A DNA stretch of 64,000 nt from Streptomyces broussonetiae (GTDB taxonomy: Bacteria > Actinomycetota > Actinomycetes > Streptomycetales > Streptomycetaceae), in NCBI RefSeq assembly GCF_009796285.1, contig NZ_CP047020.1:9300001-9364000 (forward strand), written 5' to 3'. Below the pieces are notes generated by a model that ran no database searches, was not told the origin of the DNA, and saw only the letters and a list, made by a program, of their open reading frames with translations. This document shows positions 24,640 to 32,725 of the stretch, piece by piece (the first letter of the stretch is position 1; each line of letters begins with the position of its first letter). The translations under genes were made by a program, and so were the position numbers.

Positions 24640-24952
24640 GGTCGACGAGCGCTCCGTTTCTGCGGTTCGCCACACAGATCCGCCGCATCGCCTGCACCGC
24701 CAACGCGATCGAGTCGGCCGGCGCGCGGATCCGGCGAGCGGCCACAAAGCCCGCGGACACTTCCGCAACGGGCAGGCCGTCCTGGAGCGCCTCTACATGG
24801 CCATCATGTCGCTCGACCTCACCGGCAAGAGCCAGGCCCGCATTACCATGCGCTGGAAGACGGCGTTGGACGCCGCCCTCTACATCACCTTCGACGGCCG
24901 ACTCACAGCAGCACGTCGGCAACCCAACCACCCTGGCTGCACCGTTCGTTGA
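24640..24952 (+). pseudogene. IS256-family transposase, C-terminal remnant
   Basis: Frame one reads FLRFATQIRRIACTANAIES and GARIRRA. After a shift near 24750 the next frame reads ARGHFRNGQAVLERLYMAIM, SLDLTGKSQARITMRWKTAL and YITFDGRLTAARRQ. This is the end of IS256/Mutator transposases (I-TTNAIESxNARIR(R/K)A--ARGHFPNEQAALK-(V/L)Y(M/L)A-MSLDPTG...RW--ALNAF-I-F-GRL). The first two thirds, with most of the catalytic core, are gone. Confidence 0.8.
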
Positions 24953-25177
24953 ACAGACCCGTGCTCATGGATCGAGTGGTCGAGGATACCGGTCGCGTCG
25001 GCTGCGCAGGTCATCGCCAAGAACGTTCGTCTGCGGCTTTCAGGAGGCTTCACGATCATCGACGTCCGGAATGTAGGTGCGAAACTGGAACACCCGCCAC
25101 GGGAGCGTACGAGTGTTGTAGCGCGCATGGAACGGGCACGACCAAGCGGCCGGGACGCCGGCAGTGGCCGCCCGCAG

Positions 25178-25648
25178 TCAGCGGTTGTTGGGGCTCAGCA
25201 GTGTGGCGGCTGCGACGATGAAAGCGACGGATGCTTCCTTGGCCGCATGCCGCCGGGCGTCCAGCTCGGTCCGGTCGACGGCCTTGCGCAGCGCGTACGT
25301 GGCATCTGCGGCCTGCTGGGCGGGGCCGGCCAGCTCGGGAACCAGGACCTGGAGGCGGATGTGGGGCGCGGTGACTGCCGCCCGGGTGTCGTGGGACCTC
25401 GTCTGGGCCTCCAGCTGGTGCTCGGTGCCCGCCTCCGTCAGTGCCAGACGCTCCCGATGGAACATCGCCGAGCGGTGCGCGTCCAGGGCGGCCGCGAAGT
25501 CGGTGACGGCACCGAGCTGGTCCTGGCGGTGGCTGTCGGCGCGCTCCTCGGCGCGTGCGGTGCGTGCCGAACGGTGCTGGAGCAGTCCGGCGGTCAGAGC
25601 GCCGGCGAGAGTACCGAGCACGGCAACGATCGAAGGCCATATGGACAT
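25178..25648 (-). CDS. pRL2-19-like membrane-anchored protein
   Basis: 156 residues from the ATG at 25646-25648. An N-terminal hydrophobic helix (SIWPSIVAVLGTLAGALTAGLL) is followed by a basic, coiled-coil-prone stretch (QHRSARTARAEERADSHRQDQ), helices with MFHRERLALTEAG, and a hydrophobic end. This is the pattern of the pRL2-19 proteins common on Streptomyces plasmids and chromosome arms, whose function is unknown. Expected topology: one membrane helix with a cytoplasmic helical domain. The name comes from memory of these sequences. Confidence 0.6.
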   Translation of the reverse strand: MSIWPSIVAVLGTLAGALTAGLLQHRSARTARAEERADSHRQDQLGAVTDFAAALDAHRSAMFHRERLALTEAGTEHQLEAQTRSHDTRAAVTAPHIRLQVLVPELAGPAQQAADATYALRKAVDRTELDARRHAAKEASVAFIVAAATLLSPNNR

Positions 25649-25850
25649 CAGGTGTAGGTCCTCTCCCTGCTCAGCAGTTGGCCGCCATGGGCGAGGATGT
25701 CGTTGGCGTGCCTTCCACCTTGTCGGCCAGGGCCCGTCTCCTGGCCGCCGGCGGAGACCGCAAGCCCGACCCCGCAGACGCTCTTCACGCGACCCAGGTG
25801 AGGCATTGTCACATCCTGCGGAGTGGCCGGGCAGCCCAATGACCGGTCGG

Positions 25851-26834
25851 TCAAGCAAGCGGCTTGCGGTAACGGACGTACTCGTTCTGCCGCCGGAACC
25901 CCACGCTCTCGTAAAGATCGAAGGACCGGTGCGGATTTGCCGTGCCCGTGAAGAGCCGGGCGGCCGTTGCACCTTGCTCGCGAAGGCTTCGCAGCCCGTC
26001 CAGCAGCAGAGCCCTGCCGATTCCGAGGCGTCGCTGGTCCGCCCGGATGCTCAGCTCTTCGACCTCGCCCACGGTGCGGTCGTGGCGGCGGATGGAGCAC
26101 AGGGCGACCCCGACCATGTCCTGCCCTTTCCACGCAGCCCGCCAGCATGCCGGGTGGGCGGTGTCGACGAAGTCCCGGAAAGGCCATTTTTGAGTGAGAC
26201 CGGTGTCCGCATACGAATCGACGACCGTCCTCCAGGCTGCACGGTAGTGGCTTGCCCCGATCGGCCCCGTCCATATCCCGGTCGGCAGTTCGCTGCCCCG
26301 CTCGGGCAACTGCCGCAGATCGCCCAGCTCCAGCTCGACCAGGCTGAGGACACGTCGGTAGCCGGCTGTGAGCAGAAGCGTCGTGGCGTCCTGCGCAGAG
26401 GCCACAGCGTTCGCTCCGATCACTGCCGTACGCGTCGTTCCATGCTGCGTGACGAGCCGGCGGATCCGCTCCTCGGCCCAGCTCAGCATGGCTGAGCCGA
26501 TGCCCTGGTGGCGATGCTCGGGCAAGAGGTGGCCACGGTGCAGGTAGAGCCACGTATCGTCCCGCTCTTGCCACCACCGGATCGTCGCGTAGCCGACGAC
26601 CATCCCGTCGCACACCACCAGGATCTGGTTCCTGGACGGCTCCTCCAGTGCGGCAGAGGCTTCGGCGATCTCAGCCGCTGTCGGGAGCCCCTCCACAACC
26701 GAGTGGGCATCGACCCCGTCCCGTTCAGCACACCCCAGCCGCACCGCGGCCATGGCGCTGTGGTCTTCCTCGCCGCGGTACGGCCGGAACCCGAAGCCGA
26801 CCGGAAGGTCCTGTCCTGGCGTGCCATCCGACAT
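25851..26834 (-). CDS. Double GNAT-domain acetyltransferase (MshD-like)
   Basis: 327 residues in two GNAT folds. The N-terminal domain (about 10-160) has VVGYATIRWWQE and LLPEHRHQGIGSAML, where R/QxxGxG binds the pyrophosphate of acetyl-CoA. The C-terminal domain (about 170-325) has MVGVALCSIRR, IRADQRRLGIGRALLLDGL, GTANPHRSFDLYESVGF and a final Y-R-KPL. This tandem layout is that of mycothiol synthase MshD and its paralogues, but the substrate-defining residues cannot be judged here, so a housekeeping MshD or a resistance-type acetyltransferase are both possible. The ATG at 26834 is used. It adjoins IS256/IS5 scraps upstream. Confidence 0.85.
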   Translation of the reverse strand: MSDGTPGQDLPVGFGFRPYRGEEDHSAMAAVRLGCAERDGVDAHSVVEGLPTAAEIAEASAALEEPSRNQILVVCDGMVVGYATIRWWQERDDTWLYLHRGHLLPEHRHQGIGSAMLSWAEERIRRLVTQHGTTRTAVIGANAVASAQDATTLLLTAGYRRVLSLVELELGDLRQLPERGSELPTGIWTGPIGASHYRAAWRTVVDSYADTGLTQKWPFRDFVDTAHPACWRAAWKGQDMVGVALCSIRRHDRTVGEVEELSIRADQRRLGIGRALLLDGLRSLREQGATAARLFTGTANPHRSFDLYESVGFRRQNEYVRYRKPLA

Positions 26835-26876
26835 GACCGGATAATCTCCAACTTTGAGGCAGGTCCACCACCCTAT

Positions 26877-27350
26877 TCATGCCACGGTCCTCTGCGGCCG
26901 TTCAACGAGCCGGCCGCGTTCGAAGCGGGCCCCGGCGCGGACGAGGGCGACGAGATGGGATGCGTTCACGGCCCGCCACCGCTGTTGGGCGGACTCGACA
27001 CGCTTGAAGCCCACGGCCAGGGCGGCGGGCGCGCTTCCGGCGCCTCGGGTGACTTTGGTCCGCAGCCGGACGGTGGCAAAGGTCGACTCAATCGGTTTCG
27101 TGGCGCGTCCTTGGCGTAGCAGATCTCCTGCGGGTTCGCGGTAGCCGTCGTTCATGGCGATCAGCACCTTTGGTGCCGTCCGCGCGCACGCCCATCAGCA
27201 CGAGGACACCCGGCATCGCCTCCCACAGGCGTATGCGCAGGTGGATACCGTCGGCCCACACGTGTACGCAGCCGCCGCCGGACAGATCACGTTCGCCGAA
27301 TGCCTGGTGGACGGCCTGCCACTGCCGGGTGAGGCGGGTGACCGTCGCTG
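26877..27350 (-). pseudogene. IS256-family transposase, internally deleted
   Basis: Minus-strand text in two frames: ATVTRLTRQWQAVHQAFGERDLS, VWADGIHLRIRLWEAM and VLVLMGVRADGTK; then, after a deletion, KPIESTFATVRLRTKVTRGAG, AALAVGFKRVESAQQRWRAV and HLVALVRAGARFERGRLVE. These are the N-terminal DDE part and the C-terminus of a Mutator/IS256 transposase. The middle (about 100 residues) is missing and the frame shifts. Its 5' end is joined to an IS5-type fragment. Confidence 0.85.
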
Positions 27351-27815
27351 CCCGACAAGCGGGTTGGCGGAACCAACGTACGAGCGAGACGATGTGGAGT
27401 CCAGCCCGGTAGCGGGTCGCCAGCTTGTCGAAGCGGGTTGCGATGGCTCGGAATTGCTTGAGCCGACTGAAGCAAGCCTCGACCACGTTGCGGGCTTTGC
27501 AGGACCCGGGGGCGAAAGTCGGTGGTCTGCCACCGGCTTTGCCGCAGCGCTGGCGATTGGCCCGTTGGTCGGTCCGCTCCGTAATGACTGTGCGGATGCT
27601 TCGGCGCCGCAGCCTCAGCCGGATCTCCCGTGATGAGTACTCCTTGTCCGCGACGACCGTGTTGGGTCTTTGCCGCGGTCTCCCGGCGCCTGCCCGAGGG
27701 CACCCGCACAGATTCCAGCACCGCTTTGCACACGGTGGAGTCGTCGACCGTTGGCGGGGATGAGGACGGCAGCCAGGGGCAGGCCCCGGTGGGGCGTCCG
27801 CAGGCTGGCCCTGGG
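27351..27815 (-). pseudogene. IS5-type transposase, C-terminal remnant
   Basis: One frame shows TVDDSTVCKAVLESVRVP (usual: GNVNDCTQF..V...IRVP). Another continues NTVVADKEYSSREIRLRLRR, IPER-like ITERTDQRANRQR, GGRPPTFAPGSCKARNVVE, ACFSRLKQFRAIATRFDKLA and YRAGLHIVSLVRWF. The catalytic ADKGYSS and NVVER-F--LKQ-R-IATR-DK blocks identify the IS5/IS1182-like DDE family. It runs without a stop into the IS256 text (RQPACRAATVTRLT), so the two remnants form one chimeric frame. Confidence 0.85.
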
Positions 27816-27821
27816 AGTGCC

Positions 27822-28580
27822 TCACGCCTCCTGGCGGGGAGGCTTCGCCGGGGCACCCCGTCGACGCTTCGCTGTACGGGTGACGGGTGACTCCGAGGAG
27901 CGCAGGTGTTCCCTCAGCCACCGCTCGGTGTTGTTGACGTGCAGGAGGGCGGCGGCCTGGCTCAGGAAGGCGTCGCGGGTGGACAGGGCCGTGAAGATCG
28001 ACTCGTGTTCGGCGAGGGTGCGTCCCGCGGCCTGGTCGTCGACCAGGCCGCGCCAGATCCGGGCGCGCAGTGTGCGGCCCGATATGCCTTCCAGGAGCGT
28101 GAGCAGCGAGTCGTTGCCCGTCGCGGAGATCACGGCCCGGTGGAAGGCCGCGTCGTGGGCGTTGAGCTGCTCGACGTCGTCGCGGGCCTCGCGCATGGCG
28201 TCCAGATGGCGCTTGACCTCGGCCAGTTGGTCGTCGGATATCCGGGTGGCGGCCAGCGCGGTGGCCGCCGGCTCCAGGAGCCGGCGGGCCTCCATCAGGT
28301 CCAGCAGCGCGGCCGAGTCGCTCTGGAGGAGTTCCACGGCTCCGCCCAGGCCCTCGAACAGCAGGCTGGGCTCCAGACTGGTCACGTACGTTCCGTCGCC
28401 TCGCCGGACGTCCAGCACGCGTGCGACGGCCAGTGCCTTGACGGCCTCGCGGGCGAGGTTGCGGGACAGACCCAGCTGGGCGGCCAGGTCCGCCTCCGGC
28501 GGCAGCTTCGAACCCGGAGGCAGCGCGCCGCTGCGGATCAGCTCGCGGATGTGCTCGATGGCCTTGTCGGTCAAAGACAC
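27822..28580 (-). CDS. GntR-family (FadR subgroup) transcriptional regulator
   Basis: 252 residues from GTG 28578-28580, preceded by GGGAGGAG at a 7-base distance. N-terminal winged helix-turn-helix: IEHIRELIRSGALPPGSKLPP, then AAQLGLSRNLAREAVKALAV and VLDVRRGDGTYVT. C-terminal FCD domain (about 90-230), all-helical, with the metal or ligand residues of that family: LMEARRLLEPAAT, LNAHDAAFHRAVISATGN (Asp and His) and LAEHESIFTAL (His). Such proteins usually repress sugar-acid or amino-acid catabolism genes. The decayed AKR, binding-protein and esterase remnants just upstream on the same strand may be its former regulon. The last 20 residues are basic. Confidence 0.88.
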   Translation of the reverse strand: MSLTDKAIEHIRELIRSGALPPGSKLPPEADLAAQLGLSRNLAREAVKALAVARVLDVRRGDGTYVTSLEPSLLFEGLGGAVELLQSDSAALLDLMEARRLLEPAATALAATRISDDQLAEVKRHLDAMREARDDVEQLNAHDAAFHRAVISATGNDSLLTLLEGISGRTLRARIWRGLVDDQAAGRTLAEHESIFTALSTRDAFLSQAAALLHVNNTERWLREHLRSSESPVTRTAKRRRGAPAKPPRQEA

Positions 28581-28866
28581 CGCGCACTCCTCCCGCGACC
28601 GGCCCGCGCCGGCACGTCCGCCCTGATCAGGCCCCGAGCGCGAAGGTCGGCCCACAGACCGTCGGGAACGGGCCGGTGGTGAGGCTCCGCGTTCCGCTCG
28701 ACCTGTTCGAGGTTTCGCATTCCCAGGGTGGCCTTGATGATACTGGGATGCGTGCGGGGGACGGCCATGGCCGCGGCGGGCAGGCTCGTCCCGTGCTACG
28801 CGCAGCCCCGGGCGATCTCGCGGGCGCGCGCGACCAGCTCCGGCGGAGCCTCCCGGTAGTCGTACA
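28575..28866 (-). pseudogene. Aldo/keto reductase C-terminal remnant
   Basis: The minus strand reads MYDYREAPPELVARAREIARGCA, a TAG stop, and in the same frame HGTSLPAAAMAVPRTHPSII, LGMRNLEQVERN, PVPDGLWADLRARGLIRAD-P. This is the last 80 residues of an aldo/keto reductase (usual text: REIA-VCE-HG--LPAAAL-FPL-HP-V--V--GMR---EV--N, then PVP-ALW--L---GL). A stop replaces a sense codon and the barrel N-terminus with the Tyr/Lys/His active site is missing. Confidence 0.75.
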
Positions 28867-28869
28867 TCA

Positions 28870-28962
28870 TTCCGCGGTACCGGAGCCGCTGTCGCACGCG
28901 GTGAGCAGCGCCGGGGTGGACACGGCCGAGGCGGCGGAGCAGAGGGCTGTTCTGAGTCTCAT
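28870..28962 (-). pseudogene. Signal-peptide scrap of a solute-binding lipoprotein
   Basis: The ATG at 28960-28962, preceded by GAGGAAT, reads MRLRTALCSAASAVSTPALLTACDSGSGTAE and stops. This is a complete lipoprotein signal with lipobox LTAC and the Gly/Ser spacer typical of ABC sugar-binding proteins, cut off after 31 residues where the aldo/keto reductase remnant begins. Confidence 0.55.
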
Positions 28963-29004
28963 CGGTAATTCCTCGCGCTGATGCGGAGCAGGATAGATGG
29001 GATG

Positions 29005-29380
29005 TATGTATAGGGTCCGGGCGATCATCCGACCGCCACAGCCAGCGCAAGGCATCAGGGAGCAGGACTCCACCGTGGTTGGGGCTGTGGCCGCCGTCGC
29101 CCAGGACGAGGCGGAAGTCGTATCCGGCTTCCGCGAGTGCGGCCGCGACACGCGAGTCGTTGGCGTGCCAGTTCGCTTCGGGCCTGTTCCAGCGCAGGTC
29201 ACGATGGCCCGCTTGCAGGAAGATGCGCAGTGGCTTGCGGGGAACGCCGGGGACGAGTTCGGGGTACGGGTTGCCGCCGGGCATCTGCGTGAAGCTGGAC
29301 AGGTACCCGATGAGGATGTTGCCGCGGTGCACGAGGTTGCGGGGTCTCGGCCAAGAGCACCGTGTTCTGGCCGCCTGACC
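29005..29380 (-). pseudogene. Enterochelin-esterase-like hydrolase, C-terminal remnant
   Basis: Minus-strand text: YLSSFTQMPGGNPYPELV, RKPLRIFLQAGHRDLRWNRP, EANWHANDSRVAAALAEAGY and DFRLVLGDGGHSPNHGGVLLP, then DALRWLWR. This is the end of esterase-D/IroE-like alpha/beta hydrolases, with the catalytic His in GDGGHSPNH. The N-terminal part with the nucleophile is missing; the upstream text is out of frame and ends near 29380. Confidence 0.65.
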
Positions 29381-29464
29381 GCACCCCTCGACTCGGCCGA
29401 GCCGTCCCTCGCGTTCGGTCTCGGCGACGCGTGCGATGACGTCGTCCCCGATCTCGGGGTGAGG

Positions 29465-29930
29465 CTACCGCGTCGGGGCGAGTCGTACGCGGACGCCCAG
29501 GGTCCCGTCGGCTCCTCCGCGCAGCCGGCTGTGGAGAATCATGAGGCGGCCGAGGATGCCGTACTTGCGGGCGATGAGTGAGCGGTGGTGGGCCGCCGGT
29601 CGCCCTGTCGGCGATCTCGGTCCCCGAAGACCTTGTCGGGGACGCCCGCGAAGGTGATGTGGCCCTTGCCGGTGGAGCCGTCGAAGATCAGCCGGGCCTG
29701 TCGCTTCTTCTCGTCCAGCGTGGCGACACCCTGCATGGTGCAGTTCGCGCCGGGGAACGCCGGAGGCGAGGTCGTCCTGGTTGAAGGTGTAGCGGGCGGC
29801 GGGCTGGGGCGCCTCGGTCGTCTGCGCGGTGACGGCCGGAGCGGCCGGCAGGCCCGCGCCGGGAGTCGGAGCCGCGGGGGCCGGTGCGTGGTACCGGGCG
29901 GATCCATCAGCGGAATGCATGGATCGCGTC
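29465..29930 (-). pseudogene. Unidentified decayed gene
   Basis: Protein-like pieces occur on the minus strand in alternating frames: an Ala/Pro-rich start, QPAARYTFNQDDLASG, then NCTMQGVATLDEKKRQARLI, FDGSTGKGHITFAGVPDKVF, then GADGTLGVRVRLAPTR before a stop near 29465. The beta-rich text might be a secreted sugar-related domain, but I do not recognise the family. The frame breaks at least twice. Confidence 0.4.
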
Positions 29931-30011
29931 CTCGATCCTTCAGTACGGGCACACGTCATCCCTCAGTACGGGCACACGTCGAACCGACAGATCATCTACG
30001 CCACACTTCGT

Positions 30012-30023
30012 CGAACCGGTTCG
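30012..30023. promoter_or_regulatory. Candidate LacI operator O1
   Basis: Perfect 12-bp palindrome CGAACCGGTTCG, the first of three identical copies upstream of the LacI-family gene. LacI-family proteins bind palindromes with a central CG pair, usually autoregulating. The spacing to the next copy is 152 bp. A related half-site (CGAACCG) lies at about 29980. Confidence 0.7.
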
Positions 30024-30125
30024 GCGAAGCTAGCACCGAGCGACCCGGCCAGCAATCCCCTCGACGCGCTCTACCGGTTCCGGTTCCGGCTCCGGCCCGG
30101 AATTCCGGGAATGCGGTCGGGGGTG

Positions 30126-30154
30126 TTGACAGGCTTTCGGGCGGTTCCTACCTT
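30126..30154 (+). promoter_or_regulatory. Candidate promoter of the LacI/ABC sugar operon
   Basis: TTGACA at 30126-30131, a 17-base spacer, then TACCTT at 30149-30154 (TAnnnT). Transcription would begin at about 30161, exactly where the second CGAACCGGTTCG operator (30164-30175) lies, an arrangement that explains repression by steric block. Confidence 0.55.
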
Positions 30155-30163
30155 CACTTCATG

Positions 30164-30175
30164 CGAACCGGTTCG
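30164..30175. promoter_or_regulatory. Candidate LacI operator O2
   Basis: Identical palindrome CGAACCGGTTCG just downstream of the predicted -10 box, overlapping the expected start of transcription. Confidence 0.75.
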
Positions 30176-30246
30176 ACAAACCGGAGATCGTCTCTTCACC
30201 GTTCCCACAGCCCCAGACGCCCGGCGCCATGTTCCTCCCGGAGCAG

Positions 30247-30258
30247 CGAACCGGTTCG
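30247..30258. promoter_or_regulatory. Candidate LacI operator O3
   Basis: Third identical CGAACCGGTTCG, ending just before the AAGGAG ribosome-binding site (30262-30267) and the GTG start at 30273. Confidence 0.75.
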
Positions 30259-30272
30259 AGCAAGGAGTTCCC

Positions 30273-31319
30273 GTGAACATCGGTGAGATCGCCAAGCGGG
30301 CCGGCGTCTCGCGGAGCACCGTGTCGTACGCGCTGAGCGGCAAGCGCCCGGTGTCGGAGGAGACCCGCTGGAAGATCCAGCAGGTCGTCGACGAGCTGGG
30401 CTACCGGCCCAGCGCCAGTGCCCGTGCGCTGGCCAACGGCCGGACCAGCACGATCGGTCTGGTCTTCCCGCCGGCCGGGGACCACTACACGGGGATGCAG
30501 CTGGACTTCATCGGCAGTGTGGTGGAGGCCGCCGCGGCCCACGACTACGACGTGCTTCTGTCCCCGAGCGGTGTGGACAGCGACCGCTCCTTCCAGCGGC
30601 TGCTGGGCGAGCGGCGGGTCGACGGCGCGATCCTGATGGAGATCAGACTGGAGGACGACCGGGTCGACCACCTGGCCGCTCTGAATTTCCCGTCCGTCGC
30701 CATCGGCCGCACCGCCCACCCGGAGGACGGCTGGTGGGTGGGCCTGGACCACACCGAGCTGGCGGCGGCGTGCGTGCACCACCTGGCGGATCTCGGCCAT
30801 CGCCGGGTCGCCTTCGTCAACCGTCCCGAGCAGTTGGTGCGGGCCGGGTACGAGTCCGCGCACCGCGGCCTGGACGGCTTCACCAAGGCGGCGGCCGAGC
30901 GCGGGCTGACGGTGCGAACGTACTGCTGCGGGGACAACGCCGCGTCGGGCCAGGCGTGCGTGGAGCAGATCCTGCGCGACGACCCGGCCACCACGGCCCT
31001 GGTCACGCTGAACGAGGCCGCTCTGGGTGGCCTCTACCGGGGGCTCGCCCAGGCGTGCCGTCGTGTGCCGCGCGACTTCTCCGTCACCGGGGTAGTGGCC
31101 GGCCGGTGGGCGGAGACGGTGACCCCGCAGCTCACCGCGGCAGACGTACCGGCGGCGGAGATGGGCCGGCGCGCCGTCGACCTGCTGGTGGAGCGACTCG
31201 ACCATCCCGACGCGCCGCCCCGGCACCATCTCCTCACGCCGCCGATCTCCCTGCGGGCCAGCACCGGGCCCGCGGGAGTCACGCCCACCGCGGACGCGGG
31301 TTCCGGCACGACGGCCTGA
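30273..31319 (+). CDS. LacI-family transcriptional regulator
   Basis: 348 residues from GTG 30273 with AAGGAG six bases before. N-terminal LacI helix-turn-helix (NIGEIAKRAGVSRSTVSYALSG, then ELGYRPSASARALANGR as the hinge), followed by a periplasmic-binding-protein-like sugar-sensing domain (TIGLVFP..., LDFIGSVVEAAAAHDYDVLL, RRVDGAILMEIRLEDDRVDHL, HRRVAFVNRPEQ...) and a C-terminal P--EMGRRAVDLLVERL. It heads an ABC sugar-uptake operon and is preceded by three CGAACCGGTTCG palindromes, so it very probably represses itself and the operon until an oligosaccharide or sugar binds. Earlier in-frame starts would cross the operators and are rejected. Confidence 0.92.
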   Translation: MNIGEIAKRAGVSRSTVSYALSGKRPVSEETRWKIQQVVDELGYRPSASARALANGRTSTIGLVFPPAGDHYTGMQLDFIGSVVEAAAAHDYDVLLSPSGVDSDRSFQRLLGERRVDGAILMEIRLEDDRVDHLAALNFPSVAIGRTAHPEDGWWVGLDHTELAAACVHHLADLGHRRVAFVNRPEQLVRAGYESAHRGLDGFTKAAAERGLTVRTYCCGDNAASGQACVEQILRDDPATTALVTLNEAALGGLYRGLAQACRRVPRDFSVTGVVAGRWAETVTPQLTAADVPAAEMGRRAVDLLVERLDHPDAPPRHHLLTPPISLRASTGPAGVTPTADAGSGTTA

Positions 31320-31467
31320 CCGCACCCACGTAACCCTCTTCAAACCTCTCCAGCCCTCGTCGCACCACCTGGCGCTCGCACCGCTCAACGGTGCCGTTCG
31401 CCGTGCCCGTCTCGCCGTGTCGCACCGTGAGCCCCGAACTGTCATGCCCAAAACAAAGGAACCCGCA

Positions 31468-32715
31468 ATGAGCCACTTCTCCAGACAGCGTCGTCTGACC
31501 GCCGCAGCCCTCACCGCGCTGGCCGTGGCCGTCAGCGCCACCGCCTGTTCCTCCGGTTCGGGCAGCACCGACGCCAGGGGCGGCGGCAGCGGCACGTACA
31601 CCATCTGGGACCCGTACCCCCAGTTCGACAAGGGTTCGGCCTGGGTGAAGCTGCTGGACCGGTGCGGCACCGAGGCCGGGGTGAAGATCAAGCGGACCGC
31701 CTTCGACACCAGCGACCTGGGCAACAAGACGCTGCTGGCGGCGCAGCAGGGCAACTCGCCGGACGTCCTCATCGTGGACAACCCGGTGGTGTCGACCCTG
31801 GCCGAGGCGGGCGTGCTCACCACGACCGACGACACCAAGCTGGACACCTCGAAGGTGGACCCCAACCTGCTCGCGGCCGGCCGGTCGGGCGGCAAGACGT
31901 ACGGCACACCGATCGGCGCCAACACCCTGGCCCTCTACTACAACAAGAAGGTGCTGAAGGAGGCCGGGGTGGACATCGCCTCGGTCAAGGACTGGACGTC
32001 GCTGACGGCAGCACTGGCGAAGGTCAAGAAGGCGGGCAAGAAGGGCGTCACGTTCTCGGCGATCGGCACGGAGGAGGGCAGTTTCCAGTTCCTGCCGTGG
32101 TTCTGGGGCGCGGGCGCCAAGCTGACCCGACTCGACTCCGCGCAGGCCGTGTCCGCCCTGTCGCTGTGGACGGACTGGCTCAAGCAGGGCTACGCCCCCA
32201 ACTCGGTGCTCAACAACACCCAGACCACCAGCTGGCAGGAGTTCGCCGGCGGTGACTACGCCTTCGCCGAGAACGGCACCTGGCAGCTCGCCAATGCGAG
32301 GAAGGCCGGGCTCGATTACGGGGTGCTGCCCATCCCTGCCGCGACGGGGGGCAACGCGGCAGCCCCGACCGGCGGCGAGTTCGTCACCATCCCGGTCCAG
32401 GACGACACCGCCCGCTACACCACCTCCCAGAAGGTCACCGCCTGCCTGACCAGCGCCGACAACCTTTACGACACCGACACCACCCTGTCCTACGTGGCTC
32501 CCACCAGCGAGGTCCAGAACAAGCAGGTGGCGGCGAACGTGGAGCTGAAGCCATGGATCGAAGCGGTCAAGTCGGCCAAGGGGCGTACGAGCGACAACCT
32601 GGGCACCAAGTACCCCAAGATCTCCGAGCAGATGTGGAAGGCCGTCCAGTCCGCTCTCAGCGGGTCCAACTCACCCAAGAACGCGCTCACTTCGGCGCAG
32701 AACGCGGTGAAGTGA
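31468..32715 (+). CDS. ABC transporter sugar-binding lipoprotein (CUT1)
   Basis: 415 residues from the ATG at 31468 behind AAAGGA. Signal peptide with lipobox SATAC (Cys about 27). Extracellular solute-binding fold of family 1: GTYTIWDPYPQFDKGSAWVK, SPDVLIVDNPVVSTLAEAG, YGTPIGANTLALYYNKKVLKEAG, then WQEFAGGDYAFAENGTWQL and PTGGEFVTIPVQ. An in-frame ATG at 31444 would add eight residues but has no better site. Captures an oligosaccharide outside the membrane and passes it to the two permeases encoded next. No ATPase gene is present, as is usual in Streptomyces, where the shared MsiK-type ATPase serves many CUT1 systems. Confidence 0.92.
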   Translation: MSHFSRQRRLTAAALTALAVAVSATACSSGSGSTDARGGGSGTYTIWDPYPQFDKGSAWVKLLDRCGTEAGVKIKRTAFDTSDLGNKTLLAAQQGNSPDVLIVDNPVVSTLAEAGVLTTTDDTKLDTSKVDPNLLAAGRSGGKTYGTPIGANTLALYYNKKVLKEAGVDIASVKDWTSLTAALAKVKKAGKKGVTFSAIGTEEGSFQFLPWFWGAGAKLTRLDSAQAVSALSLWTDWLKQGYAPNSVLNNTQTTSWQEFAGGDYAFAENGTWQLANARKAGLDYGVLPIPAATGGNAAAPTGGEFVTIPVQDDTARYTTSQKVTACLTSADNLYDTDTTLSYVAPTSEVQNKQVAANVELKPWIEAVKSAKGRTSDNLGTKYPKISEQMWKAVQSALSGSNSPKNALTSAQNAVK

Positions 32716-32725
32716 GGTGGGACCG

